Of a stretch of DNA of 64,000 bases, positions 34,875-43,513 are shown one piece after another (the stretch's first letter is position 1; every line of letters starts with the position of its first letter). The stretch covers positions 1-64,000 of the forward strand of contig JAYUJH010000041.1 of NCBI GenBank assembly GCA_043765375.1, written 5' to 3'. Source of the DNA: JAYUJH01 sp043765375. Lineage in GTDB: Bacteria; Pseudomonadota; Alphaproteobacteria; Rickettsiales; UBA998. The notes beneath the pieces are model-generated. The model ran no database searches, had not been told where the DNA came from, and saw only the letters and a program-made list of their open reading frames with translations. The position numbers were made by a program, and so were the translations under genes.

Positions 34875-35522
34875 ATGAATCTCAAATCAATTAAAACTTA
34901 TTCCAATTTTGTGCATTTTAGTAAATTAGGCTTGAGTTTGCTGGTGATTATTGTGATGGTGTTTATGGTGGCTGTGCCGTTGATTGCCAAGCGGGGAAGT
35001 GATATGCGCCTCGCTTTTGCCTCAATTGAACAGCGTGATCTTGATGAACAACCAGCGATGATAGATCCTGTGTTTCAGGGAGTTGATGATAATAATCAAC
35101 CATATAAAATTAGTGCAAAGACCGCTATTCAGCAAGGTGATGCTAACCATGAGGGGGGGGGAGGAAATCAATCAGGTGATTTTAGCCAACCACTGAATGA
35201 AACGATTGCATTGCAACAGGTGGAAGCGGAATTAACACTGGAAGATGGTAAATTGTTATTTGTGAGTGCTAACCGTGGGGTTTATCAAATGGCAGACGGA
35301 GTTTTGTTGCTGGAGGGTGATGTGTGGATTTATCATGAGGCAGGGCATGATATGCACACGGAAAGATTGCGCATTAGCACCAAGCAAATGTCGGCTTATG
35401 GCGATTCACCTGTGCAGATTGCAAGCCCACTTGGCAGGTTGCGAGCGGATAATTTTAGCATTGTGGAGCGTGGCAACAGATTATTATTTAACCAAAATGT
35501 TAAGATGTTATTGCATCGTTGA
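34875..35522 (+). CDS. lptC: LPS export system periplasmic protein LptC
   Basis: The 215-residue protein has one N-terminal membrane helix (about 19-38, LGLSLLVIIVMVFMVAVPLI) and a periplasmic beta-jellyroll fold (about 60-215) with the LptC pattern of short repeated strands (SANRGVYQMADGVLLLEGDVWIY, MSAYGDSPVQIASPLGRLRADNFSI). It passes LPS from LptB2FG to LptA. A loop at about residue 95 holds a run of four glycines encoded by nine consecutive G bases (35153-35161), which could slip. The neighbours kdsD, lptA and lptB confirm the assignment. Confidence 0.9.
   Translation: MNLKSIKTYSNFVHFSKLGLSLLVIIVMVFMVAVPLIAKRGSDMRLAFASIEQRDLDEQPAMIDPVFQGVDDNNQPYKISAKTAIQQGDANHEGGGGNQSGDFSQPLNETIALQQVEAELTLEDGKLLFVSANRGVYQMADGVLLLEGDVWIYHEAGHDMHTERLRISTKQMSAYGDSPVQIASPLGRLRADNFSIVERGNRLLFNQNVKMLLHR
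35153..35161 (+). repeat. Poly-G tract (nine G) inside lptC
   Basis: Nine consecutive G bases encode part of the Gly4 loop of LptC. In an AT-rich genome such a tract is rare, and a gain or loss of one base would truncate LptC. Confidence 0.85.
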
Positions 35523-35545
35523 GATATTTTAGTTACAAATAAATA

Positions 35546-36082
35546 ATGCGTTATTTGTTGATATTATTGTTATTATTTGGGTTAGACGCGACGGAAGCGC
35601 AAGCAAAAGGCGGAATTGGTGATGCACCAATATCTGTTGATGCGGAATCGTTGGAGGTAATTCAAAATGAAAATAAAGCAATTTTCACGGGCGATGTGGT
35701 GGCAAAGCAGGGAAATATGGTGCTGAAAGCCGCAAAAATGATTATTAATTACGAGAAGCAGAGTAACGGCGCAGGAAAAGACGTTGAGCAATCTTCAATG
35801 GGTGCGCTGAATAATATTGAAGTGATAGGCAATGTGCATATGTTGACCCCAACAGAAACTGCTGATGCTGAGCGTGGTTTATATGATGCGGTGCGTAAAA
35901 AGATTTTTTTATATGGCAATGTGGTGCTAAAACGTGAGCAAAATGTGCTAAATGGTTCGGCTCTGCAATATGATATGGTGACGGGTTCAAGCATTTTGAC
36001 AGGCGGAGTGTCGCAAAATGGAGATGGCAAAGCCGTGAAACCGCAGCGAGTTCGGGGGATATTTGTCCCTAAAGCGCAGTAG
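35546..36082 (+). CDS. lptA: LPS transport periplasmic protein LptA
   Basis: The 178-residue protein starts with a cleavable signal peptide (MRYLLILLLLFGLDATEAQA) and contains the OstA-like beta-jellyroll: ISVDAESLEVIQNENKAIFTGDVVAKQGNMVLKAAKM, then VIGNVHMLTPTETADAERGLYDAVRKKIFLYGNVVLKR. LptA forms the periplasmic bridge that carries LPS to LptD. It starts 24 bp after lptC, and its end lies 8 bp before the preferred lptB start. Confidence 0.93.
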   Translation: MRYLLILLLLFGLDATEAQAKGGIGDAPISVDAESLEVIQNENKAIFTGDVVAKQGNMVLKAAKMIINYEKQSNGAGKDVEQSSMGALNNIEVIGNVHMLTPTETADAERGLYDAVRKKIFLYGNVVLKREQNVLNGSALQYDMVTGSSILTGGVSQNGDGKAVKPQRVRGIFVPKAQ

Positions 36083-36089
36083 GGTTGAT

Positions 36090-36935
36090 ATGTTCGGGCG
36101 AAATAATGCAAAGATAAGCAATTTAGGTGATAATAAATCTGGTAGCCCTGAAAAACATGAGCCTGAGAAACATGAGTATGAGAGACATGTTGTTGAAAAG
36201 AATGTTCTTGAGAAACAGGGCTTGGTGTGCGAGCATTTAGGCAAAAAATACGGTAAAAAATTGGTAGTGCGTGATGTTTCAATCAGCGTGAAGCAAGGCG
36301 AGGCGGTTGGGTTGCTTGGCCCCAATGGCGCAGGAAAAACCACTTGTTTTTATATGATAACGGGGCTGGTGCAACCTGATTATGGGCGCATAACACTTGC
36401 TGGCAATGATATAACCTCGCTGCCAATGTATCGCAGGGCTAGGCTTGGAGTGAGTTATTTACCGCAGGAAAGTTCCATTTTTCGGGGTTTGACTGTTGGT
36501 GAAAATATTATGGCTATTTTGCAAATTAGCTACCAAGATTCAAGCAAGCGTCGCCAGATTTTGCAGGAATTGCTGCATGAGTTTGCGATTGAACATTTGC
36601 AAAATGCACCAGCGAGCCAACTTTCAGGGGGGGAGCGTAGGCGGGCGGAGATTGCCCGAGCATTGGCGAGCAACCCGTCATATATATTGTTAGATGAGCC
36701 ACTCGCAGGGATTGACCCAATCGCTGTGAATGATATTCGCCAAATTGTTGCAAAGTTAAAACAAAGAGCAATTGGCGTGCTTATCACTGACCATAATGTG
36801 CGTGAAACTTTAGATATTATTGATAGGGCGTATATTATCCACGATGGAGTTGTGCTGGTGGAAGGCACGGCGGAGGAAATCGTCACCAACCCTGATGTGA
36901 AACGGGTTTATTTGGGTGAGAGCTTTAACTTGTAA
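36090..36935 (+). CDS. lptB: LPS export ABC transporter ATPase LptB
   Basis: LptB powers extraction of LPS from the inner membrane with LptF and LptG. ATG 36090 has an AGGG ribosome site and gives 281 residues; an in-frame TTG at 36063 lies inside lptA. The ATPase motifs are complete: Walker A GPNGAGKTTCFYMI, Q-loop YLPQESSIFRGLT, signature LSGGERRRAEIARAL, Walker B YILLDEPLAGIDP and switch ITDHNVRETL. It carries an N-terminal extension of about 40 residues absent from typical 240-residue LptB, including five pentapeptides of the EKHE type made by a 15-bp x5 repeat. lptF and lptG are not here. Confidence 0.95.
   Translation: MFGRNNAKISNLGDNKSGSPEKHEPEKHEYERHVVEKNVLEKQGLVCEHLGKKYGKKLVVRDVSISVKQGEAVGLLGPNGAGKTTCFYMITGLVQPDYGRITLAGNDITSLPMYRRARLGVSYLPQESSIFRGLTVGENIMAILQISYQDSSKRRQILQELLHEFAIEHLQNAPASQLSGGERRRAEIARALASNPSYILLDEPLAGIDPIAVNDIRQIVAKLKQRAIGVLITDHNVRETLDIIDRAYIIHDGVVLVEGTAEEIVTNPDVKRVYLGESFNL
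36150..36224 (+). repeat. 15-bp x5 tandem repeat at the lptB 5' end
   Basis: Five 15-bp units starting with GAAAAACATGAGCCT encode EKHEP, EKHEY, ERHVV, EKNVL and EKQGL just before the ATPase domain of LptB. Confidence 0.85.
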
Positions 36936-36971
36936 TCATATTGTCATGTTTGTGTATTATCATATTGTTAT

Positions 36972-37544
36972 ATGCGTAATGAATTAAAGCCGTTTGAAAT
37001 TATGCCCCCCGAGGTGCAAGCGATGATTTTGCAAGCGGCTGATGCAAAAGTGGCGAGCATTATAGAGGGCAAATCGGGATTGAAAGAAATTGCACAAATA
37101 TTGATTGAGAGGCTTGCGGGGGATAGTAAATATTTGTTGCAAGCATATAACGCGCAGATTGAACCTGATGATTTGCGTAATGAAAATATCAATCATGAGC
37201 TGAAAGTTGAGGGATTGAAAGGCGAGGCAACAGAGAAGGCAAAAACTGCAATCGCTGAAAATGTATTGGTTGACCCTGAAAAATTATTGCCAAGATTGAA
37301 CACAGAATATGTAAACTCGCAATATTCCACAGCGCAAATTGAGAAAATGGCGGTGATTGTAAAATTGATAGGCAGCAGCAAAATTGATTATGGGTTGGTG
37401 AAAAATAATAACGAGGAAGAGCAGGGCAGTGCGGCTGCAAAAACTTTGGGTGCATCGCTTGCTCGTGGCATTACTATACCTGAATCAGATGCAAAGAATA
37501 TATTGCCGAAAAAACAAAAAGAGGAAAAAACGGGTATAGGTTGA
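36972..37544 (+). CDS. Unknown 190-residue helical protein
   Basis: I recognise no family. The product has no signal peptide or membrane span. It is rich in Glu, Lys, Ala and Ile and predicted mostly helical (MPPEVQAMILQAADAKVASII, GLKEIAQILIERLAG, AQIEKMAVIVKLIGSSKIDYG), with a lysine-rich end. It follows lptB by 37 bp on the same strand, where alphaproteobacteria usually have rpoN or hpf. Composition supports a real gene; the function is open. Confidence 0.7.
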   Translation: MRNELKPFEIMPPEVQAMILQAADAKVASIIEGKSGLKEIAQILIERLAGDSKYLLQAYNAQIEPDDLRNENINHELKVEGLKGEATEKAKTAIAENVLVDPEKLLPRLNTEYVNSQYSTAQIEKMAVIVKLIGSSKIDYGLVKNNNEEEQGSAAAKTLGASLARGITIPESDAKNILPKKQKEEKTGIG

Positions 37545-37576
37545 GTGGTGGGGGGAAATATTGGTGGATAATAGCT

Positions 37577-37625
37577 ATGGATACCAGATTTTTATCACGC
37601 CTCCCTTCGGGTGCTGGTATGACGA
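37577..37625. repeat. GGATACCAG...CTGGTATGACG dispersed repeat
   Basis: ATGGATACCAG and GCTGGTATGACG flank a CTCCCTTCGGG core in the convergent gap between the 190-residue gene and flhA. It is the cleanest single copy of the repeat family; the paired ends could form a stem that serves as a shared terminator. Confidence 0.8.
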
Positions 37626-37658
37626 AAATGTAAATATCCCGTATTTTATATCTATGTT

Positions 37659-39848
37659 TTATATTTGACCTAGAGTTTTGAGGCGGGCTTTTGGGTGAAT
37701 TTCATTTTGTGAAAGCACCACAGTGTTTGCACGAAACCGCTCAATGATTGAACGAACATAGGGCCGAATTGTTGGGCTGGTTAGCAATACAGGGTTTTCA
37801 CCTTGCGATAGCGATTTATCAAAATTAGTGCGAATGGTGGTGACAAACTCCTGAATCTTGCTTGGTGCCATGCTCAGAGTTTTATCATCACCAACTCCAT
37901 TTAAGGATTCCACAAAAACCTGCTCCCAATTGGGGGACATCGCAATAATCGGAAGCAATCCTTCGGCATTAATTGCGGCATAACAAATCTGACGGCTCAG
38001 GCGGCTGCGCACATGCTCGGTGATTAACATCAGGCTTTGCGTTGAATGCGAACTATCCGCAATCGCCTCCAGAATGGTGGGTAAATCACGAATGGAAATT
38101 AGTTCCTTCAATAGATTTTGCAACACACGCTGCACGCCATTGACACTAATTTGTGATGGAATAGTCTCCGCAATTAATTTTTGATGGTCTTTGCCTAAAT
38201 CATCAAGCAATTTCTGCACTTCGGAATATGAAAGTAATTCGGATAAATTATCCTTGATAATTTCGGTCAAATGCGTGGTGATGACTGTTGGCGGGTCAAC
38301 TAATGTAAGGTTGCGAAACAACGCTTCTTCACGATATTGCTCGGTTATCCACATGGCAGGCAAGCCAAAAGTTGGCTCAATCGTTTCCTCTCCGGGTAGC
38401 CCAATTTTTTCACCAGATGGGTTCATCACTAGCAACATATCAGGGCGTAATGTGCCATGTGCTGCCTCTAGCTCCTTCACTTTGATGACGTAATTATTGG
38501 CGGGTAGCTGCATATTATCTTGAATGCGAACAGATGGCATGACGAACCCCAAATCACGAGCAACTTGTTTGCGTAACGCTTTGATTTGCTCCGTGAGGCG
38601 ATGCCCTTTTTGATAGTTAATTAGGGGCAATAAACCATAACCCAACTCAAGCCGCAAATAATCAATTTGCAATATTTGCGCCATATCTTCCGATGATGCT
38701 GGGCTTGCTGATGATTGCCCCGATGCGCTTGGTTGTTCGTTTGAACCTCCAGCGTAAGACAAGCCTCCGCTGCTATTGGGGCGATTAACTCCTGCATTTG
38801 TTCCTGATTTATTAGCAATTTTAACATGGTTTTTCATTTGCATGAAGCTAACAAACGCCATGATTGCAGCAAGCAACAAAAATGGTGCAGCTGGCATTCC
38901 GGGGATAAAAGCCATGGAAAATGCTAAAAATGCGGTAAGCCCCGTTGCGGCGGGATATTCGTTTAGCTGCCCAATTACTGCTTTTTCCGACGATCCAGTC
39001 ACGCCCGCTTTGGTCACTAACATACCAGCTGCGGTTGAAACAATTAATGCGGGAATCTGTGAAACTAGCCCGTCACCAATGGTGAGTATGGTATATGTTT
39101 CTAGTGATTGCCCAAAACTCAAGCCATGAACGGTTGAACCGATGATGATTCCACCAATGAAATTGATGAAAGTGATTAGCAGCCCTGCAACTGCGTCTCC
39201 CCGAACAAACTTGGAAGCTCCGTCCATTGCACCAAAAAATGTGCTTTCATCTTCCAACTCTTTGCGGCGAGATTTTGCTTGTGCATCATCAATTAATCCT
39301 GCGGATAAATCAGCATCAATTGCCATTTGTTTCCCCGGCATTGCGTCCAAACTGAAACGAGCGGATACCTCGGCAATGCGCCCCGAACCTTTGGTGATGA
39401 CGACGAAGTTAATGATGGTAAGGATTGCGAAAATAATTACCCCGATTGCTAATTGACCACCCATCACGAGGGTTGCAAAAGTTGAGATAACTTCACCAGC
39501 AGCGTGTGTGCCTTCATGTCCATTAGTGAGAATTAGCCGTGTTGAGGCAATGTTAAGTGAAAGCCGCAACATGGTTGATACTAGCAATATGGTGGGGAAT
39601 GAGCTAAGCCCCAAAGGTTTTTCCACAAATATCACCGTCATTAGGATTAATACTGACAAAGTGATGGAAACGCCAAGCAACAAATCCAAAAAAGCTGGTG
39701 GAATTGGAATTAATAAAACTACTAATATTCCAACAATCGCCAAGGCAAAGAAAATATCAGCACGGTGCAATGCGCTATTAGCCCTGCGCTTGATATTAGC
39801 GGGCTTAAATCCGTTGGTAATGGTGATTATTGTTGGCAGATTATACAT
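37659..39848 (-). CDS. flhA: Flagellar export gate protein FlhA
   Basis: FlhA forms the nonameric export gate of the flagellar type III apparatus. The 729-residue protein has about eight membrane helices in residues 30-330, with the FHIPEP-family signature region (GSGRIAEVSARFSLDAMPGKQMAIDADLSAGLID, about 165-198). This is followed by a cytosolic domain (about 390-700) with MWITEQYREEA and SRQICY. A low-complexity Ser/Gly/Asn linker (about 350-395) is longer than usual. It is the last gene of the flagellar operon shown here, 113 bp after flbD. Confidence 0.96.
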   Translation of the reverse strand: MYNLPTIITITNGFKPANIKRRANSALHRADIFFALAIVGILVVLLIPIPPAFLDLLLGVSITLSVLILMTVIFVEKPLGLSSFPTILLVSTMLRLSLNIASTRLILTNGHEGTHAAGEVISTFATLVMGGQLAIGVIIFAILTIINFVVITKGSGRIAEVSARFSLDAMPGKQMAIDADLSAGLIDDAQAKSRRKELEDESTFFGAMDGASKFVRGDAVAGLLITFINFIGGIIIGSTVHGLSFGQSLETYTILTIGDGLVSQIPALIVSTAAGMLVTKAGVTGSSEKAVIGQLNEYPAATGLTAFLAFSMAFIPGMPAAPFLLLAAIMAFVSFMQMKNHVKIANKSGTNAGVNRPNSSGGLSYAGGSNEQPSASGQSSASPASSEDMAQILQIDYLRLELGYGLLPLINYQKGHRLTEQIKALRKQVARDLGFVMPSVRIQDNMQLPANNYVIKVKELEAAHGTLRPDMLLVMNPSGEKIGLPGEETIEPTFGLPAMWITEQYREEALFRNLTLVDPPTVITTHLTEIIKDNLSELLSYSEVQKLLDDLGKDHQKLIAETIPSQISVNGVQRVLQNLLKELISIRDLPTILEAIADSSHSTQSLMLITEHVRSRLSRQICYAAINAEGLLPIIAMSPNWEQVFVESLNGVGDDKTLSMAPSKIQEFVTTIRTNFDKSLSQGENPVLLTSPTIRPYVRSIIERFRANTVVLSQNEIHPKARLKTLGQI

Positions 39849-39898
39849 TTTTATTTGATATCATATATTTAAGTTTATCTCTATTAACCTTTTACCTC

Positions 39899-39952
39899 AA
39901 CCCTCCCTCACTTGCGGGGTGAAACTGCAAGTGAGTTCACGGTTGGGGTGGG
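39899..39952. repeat. GC-rich inverted repeat between flbD and flhA
   Basis: CTCACTTGC (39907-39915) pairs with GCAAGTGAG (39927-39935), flanked by AACCCTCC and GGTTGGGGTGGG arms. It resembles the GC-rich repeat pieces seen inside gltB and interrupts an otherwise compact flagellar operon. Confidence 0.7.
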
Positions 39953-39961
39953 GGATTCAAA

Positions 39962-41284
39962 TTATTCATATCTCGGATCGTCATAAAGGCGCAATTTATT
40001 ACGCAAAGTGCGAATGGAAATACCCAAAATATTGGCGGCGTGAGTGCGGTTACCAAGGCAATGATCCAATGTTTTGAGGATTAAGTTTTTCTCAACATCA
40101 GCAACTGTGCGCCCCACCAACATGGATATTTCTGTGCCTTCATCGTCATGCTCGGCAATGATTTGAGTAGTGATTTTTTGCGCATCATTATTTTGCAAGA
40201 TTATTGCATCAACATTAATTTCATGTTCACGATTCATTAAAATCGCTCGGTGCATCATATTCTCCAACTCTCTGATGTTACCTGCAAATTGATATTCCAA
40301 CAATTTATCCTTAGCTTCTTGCGTTAATTGATGCACGGGAATGTTGTTAGCAGTTGAATATTTAGCAATGAAATGCTCGGCTAACATGATGATATCATCG
40401 CCTCGTTCCCGCAGGGGTGGCAATGCAATGTTAATCACATTTAGGCGATAATATAAATCTTCCCTGAAAGTGCCAATGCGCACCGCTTTCATCATATCAC
40501 GGTTGCTAGTGGCGATGATGCGAATATCAATTTTTATGGGCTTTGTTCCACCCACTCTATCAATTTCACGTTCTTGCAATGCTCGCAATAATTTGGCTTG
40601 CAACTTCAAATCCATCTCGCTAATTTCATCAAGTAGCAATGTGCCTTTATCCGCTTCTTCAAACTTGCCAATGCGTCGCCCTAATGCGCCCGTGAATGCG
40701 CCTTTTTCATGTCCAAATAATTCGGATTCTAGTAAGTTCTCGGGGATTGCTGCACAATTAACTGAGATAAATGGTTTATCAACTCGCTTGGATTGCTTGT
40801 GGATATGTCGTGCAATCACCTCTTTGCCCGTGCCAGATTCTCCAGTGATTAGCACTGTTGCATCTGATGGTGCAACTTGGTTTGCCATATCAACAATTTT
40901 TTGCATAATTTTGGAGTTATAAAGCAATTGATGTTCATCTTGGGTGATTGCTTGCAACACGGCGGCGATTAATTCTTCATCGGGGGGTAGGGGAATATAT
41001 TCCTTTGCTCCCGCTTTGATTGCTCTGACTGCTGCTTCTTTGTCCCTCGCAATTCCGCATGCCACCACGGGAATGGAAAATCGTTGCATTCTGATTGCGG
41101 CAATGAAACGGGCGATATCTTCCTTAACCGAAATCATGATTAAATCAGCACCTTTGCCCTCGCTTAATGCTGCAATGGCGATATCCGAGGTTTCACAATG
41201 ACTGACTCTAGCCCCCCGCCTTGCTGCAATATCTGTTGCAATAGCTAATTGCACCTCTAAATCGCCAACAATCATTAACCTCAT
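39962..41284 (-). CDS. flbD: Sigma-54-dependent flagellar activator FlbD
   Basis: FlbD activates late flagellar promoters with sigma-54 and can repress early ones. The 440-residue product has a receiver-like domain (1-115) matching Caulobacter FlbD in IVGDLEVQLAIATDIA and AGAKEYIPLPPDEELIAAVL. The AAA domain has Walker A TGESGTGKE, GAFTGA loop EKGAFTGA, and LLDEISEM. A Fis-type DNA-binding end (NRTHAANILGISIRTLRNKLRLY) follows. The phospho-acceptor position is Ser52 (IMISVKED) where Caulobacter FlbD has Asp, so classical phosphorylation there is unlikely. It lies 11 bp after fliN, the conserved Caulobacter order. Confidence 0.93.
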   Translation of the reverse strand: MRLMIVGDLEVQLAIATDIAARRGARVSHCETSDIAIAALSEGKGADLIMISVKEDIARFIAAIRMQRFSIPVVACGIARDKEAAVRAIKAGAKEYIPLPPDEELIAAVLQAITQDEHQLLYNSKIMQKIVDMANQVAPSDATVLITGESGTGKEVIARHIHKQSKRVDKPFISVNCAAIPENLLESELFGHEKGAFTGALGRRIGKFEEADKGTLLLDEISEMDLKLQAKLLRALQEREIDRVGGTKPIKIDIRIIATSNRDMMKAVRIGTFREDLYYRLNVINIALPPLRERGDDIIMLAEHFIAKYSTANNIPVHQLTQEAKDKLLEYQFAGNIRELENMMHRAILMNREHEINVDAIILQNNDAQKITTQIIAEHDDEGTEISMLVGRTVADVEKNLILKTLDHCLGNRTHAANILGISIRTLRNKLRLYDDPRYE

Positions 41285-41295
41285 GTTGCCTCGCC

Positions 41296-41586
41296 TTATT
41301 TTTTATCAGCTTTGATGATTTCTGTCATAGTTACCCCGACGCGATCTTCTACCACCACGACTTCACCCCGAGCAACCAAACGATTATTAATATAAATATC
41401 AACAGGTTCACCAACTTTTTTGTTTAGCTCAATCACTGCGCCTCGCCCCAACTTCAGTAGCTGATGCACTTGCATTGTTGTTTTGCCAAGCACCACTGAA
41501 ATCTGCACAGGAATATCCTGCACAGCCTCCAATGATAGGCTATCATCGTTATTTCCCAGCAACTCATTGCTAAAAGGATTATCCAT
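41296..41586 (-). CDS. fliN: Flagellar motor switch protein FliN
   Basis: The 96-residue protein is FliN, part of the C ring that controls rotation direction and helps dock export substrates. The SpoA domain is complete (VQISVVLGKTTMQVHQLLKLGRGAVIELNKKVGEPVDIYI, then ARGEVVVVEDRVGVTMTEII). Its length is typical for alphaproteobacterial FliN. Its ATG overlaps the fliH stop by one base, so translation is coupled. Confidence 0.95.
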   Translation of the reverse strand: MDNPFSNELLGNNDDSLSLEAVQDIPVQISVVLGKTTMQVHQLLKLGRGAVIELNKKVGEPVDIYINNRLVARGEVVVVEDRVGVTMTEIIKADKK

Positions 41587-42341
41587 TATAATTGCTCCTT
41601 AATTTTATTGATTTTAGTAATTGTTGCAACAGGCGCACGCACCGCAATGGTTGGTAGCGGTGGACAAATTGCATCTATCTCAGCCGTTAGCTTCTCAAGT
41701 GAACGCTCCGCATCGCCAAATTGCCACTCTATTCTGATGTCACCACGTTGCATATTTTCATCAGAGGCAACTTGTAACTCACCCGCATAGCCCGCATCGG
41801 AGATTTGTGCGTTAATATCATTCCAAAACTCAGACGCATCTGCCTCACATACCATGATTTTTAGGCTTGGATAATCCAAAATATGGGGCAGACATTTTTC
41901 AATCATCTCACGCAATAATGCAAGCGAGTTTTGTTCAATCGCTTGCCCGCCTAGTTTTTTCGCCACGCTAAAAGCAAGTTGCGCAAGGGTTGTATGTTGC
42001 GCCTCAATTTGCGTTTTGATAACATCATTTGCGTTGGTGATTTGTTCATTCAAGGCTTGCAATTGCTGATTTAAGCGCATTTGATTTTGCACCTCTTGCT
42101 GTTGATGCGCTGATATTGCTGCATTTCTGCCTTCTTCCACGCCACGTTCATAGGCTATTTTTTTCGCTTGCTCCAGCTCGTTTTCAGAAAATATTGGGGC
42201 AATTGGTGCTTGAATTACCTCAATTGGAACAATTTCTGGCGCATCATCAATCAGTGAGATTTCAATGAAATCCTCAGCCTTATTGAAATCCCGCAATGCA
42301 AAAAAATCAAAACGTTTTATTTGAATAATATCATTTCTCAT
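41586..42341 (-). CDS. fliH: Flagellar assembly protein FliH (FlbE-like)
   Basis: The 251-residue protein has a variable N-terminal part, a long coiled coil (about 75-125) and a C-terminal FliH/V-ATPase-E-like domain (LAFSVAKKLGGQAI, LREMIEKCLPHIL, RGDIRIEWQFGDAERSLEKL). FliH regulates the export ATPase FliI. Between fliG and fliN this matches the position of flbE in Caulobacter. Sequence conservation in the family is low, so the name rests on both pattern and position. Confidence 0.85.
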   Translation of the reverse strand: MRNDIIQIKRFDFFALRDFNKAEDFIEISLIDDAPEIVPIEVIQAPIAPIFSENELEQAKKIAYERGVEEGRNAAISAHQQQEVQNQMRLNQQLQALNEQITNANDVIKTQIEAQHTTLAQLAFSVAKKLGGQAIEQNSLALLREMIEKCLPHILDYPSLKIMVCEADASEFWNDINAQISDAGYAGELQVASDENMQRGDIRIEWQFGDAERSLEKLTAEIDAICPPLPTIAVRAPVATITKINKIKEQL

Positions 42342-42378
42342 ATTTATCAGCCTTGATTGTTAGTTGTTAAATATTAGT

Positions 42379-43404
42379 TTAATATACAAACTGGTCTTCT
42401 CCATTAGCTTCGGCAATCATTATTTCCCCTTTGGTGGCGAGGTCTTTAGCAATTCCCACTACATACATTTGTGCTTCATCAACATCTTTCAAACGCACAG
42501 GCCCCATTGATTCCATATCCTCCAATAATATTTTTGCTGCCCGCTCCGACATATTACCAAAAAATAAATCTTTCAACACATCAGATGAACCTTTCAATGC
42601 CATTGCTAATTTTTCCTTGTCAAGGTTGCGCATCATGGTTTGTATGCCAGCTGAATTGATTTTGACTAAATCCTCAAATGTGAACATTAAATTGCGTATT
42701 TTTTCAGCGGAATCAGGGCTTCTCTGCTCCAAATGTCCCATGAACTTGCCTTCTGAATTGCGGTCAAAATTGTTGAAAATATCCGCCATCATTTCATAAC
42801 TATCACGTTTTTGGGTTTTAGATATATTGCTCATAAACTCTTGACGCAAAGTTTTTTCCACCCCTTCAACTACTTCTTTTTTGACGGAATCCATGATAAG
42901 CATACGATTGATAACTTCAATCGTTAATTCTTCAGGCAGTGCGGTCAATACTTTGGCGGCGTGGTCGGGGCGTATTTTGGAGATAATCAAAGCAATTGTT
43001 TGCGGATATTCATTTTTCAGGAATGATGCTAGCACCTCCTCATTAACATTTGCGAGTTTGTCCCAAGTGGTGCGTCCTGCGGGCCCGCGGATTTCGTCCA
43101 TGATTGAACCAACTCGCTCTTTGCCAAGGGCTTTTGCAAGTAATCGTTGGGTGGAGTCAAAGCTGCCAATCAACACACCAGCTGCACTCATCTGCTCGGT
43201 GAACTCGCTAAATAATCGCTCCACACATTCAGAATCAACTTTGCCTAAGCTAGACATCGCCGTTGAAATATCCTTGATTTCATCATCACCCATCATTCCA
43301 AACAATTTGCTAGCTGCCTCGTCACTGACGGACATCATCATAATAGCTGTTTTTTGCACTCCAGTTATTGAGCGATAATCATCTTTGGTGATAGATTTTG
43401 CCAT
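42379..43404 (-). CDS. fliG: Flagellar motor switch protein FliG
   Basis: The 341-residue protein is FliG, the C-ring subunit that contacts MotA and generates torque. N-terminal (VQKTAIMMMSVSDEAASKLFGMM), middle (FLKNEYPQTIALIISKIRPDHAAKVLTALP) and C-terminal domains (FTFEDLVKINSAGIQTMMR, LLEDMESMGPVRLKDVDEAQ) are all present, the last with the charged torque helix. It lies 106 bp downstream of fliF, a gap filled by a tandem repeat. Confidence 0.96.
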   Translation of the reverse strand: MAKSITKDDYRSITGVQKTAIMMMSVSDEAASKLFGMMGDDEIKDISTAMSSLGKVDSECVERLFSEFTEQMSAAGVLIGSFDSTQRLLAKALGKERVGSIMDEIRGPAGRTTWDKLANVNEEVLASFLKNEYPQTIALIISKIRPDHAAKVLTALPEELTIEVINRMLIMDSVKKEVVEGVEKTLRQEFMSNISKTQKRDSYEMMADIFNNFDRNSEGKFMGHLEQRSPDSAEKIRNLMFTFEDLVKINSAGIQTMMRNLDKEKLAMALKGSSDVLKDLFFGNMSERAAKILLEDMESMGPVRLKDVDEAQMYVVGIAKDLATKGEIMIAEANGEDQFVY

Positions 43405-43423
43405 TTATGCTAATCCTTATAAA

Positions 43424-43513
43424 ACTGAATGACTATTTGAAATTAAATTAATATGTGAAATTAAATTATCATTTGAAACTGAATTACTATGTGAAACCGA
43501 GTGATTATTTTTA
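43424..43513. repeat. 18-bp x5 tandem repeat between fliF and fliG
   Basis: Five consecutive 18-bp units (types ACTGAATGACTATTTGAA and ATTAAATTAATATGTGAA, the fifth diverged) fill almost the whole gap and reach the fliF stop codon. They lie inside an operon and show no coding role. Confidence 0.9.

Noticed and set aside
39142..39858. Long open frames opposite flhA, flbD, fliG and gltB
   Set aside because: These are shadows of strongly coding genes on the other strand and match no known protein.
43424..43513. CRISPR array candidate
   Set aside because: Units are contiguous 18-bp repeats without spacers, and no cas genes are in the window.
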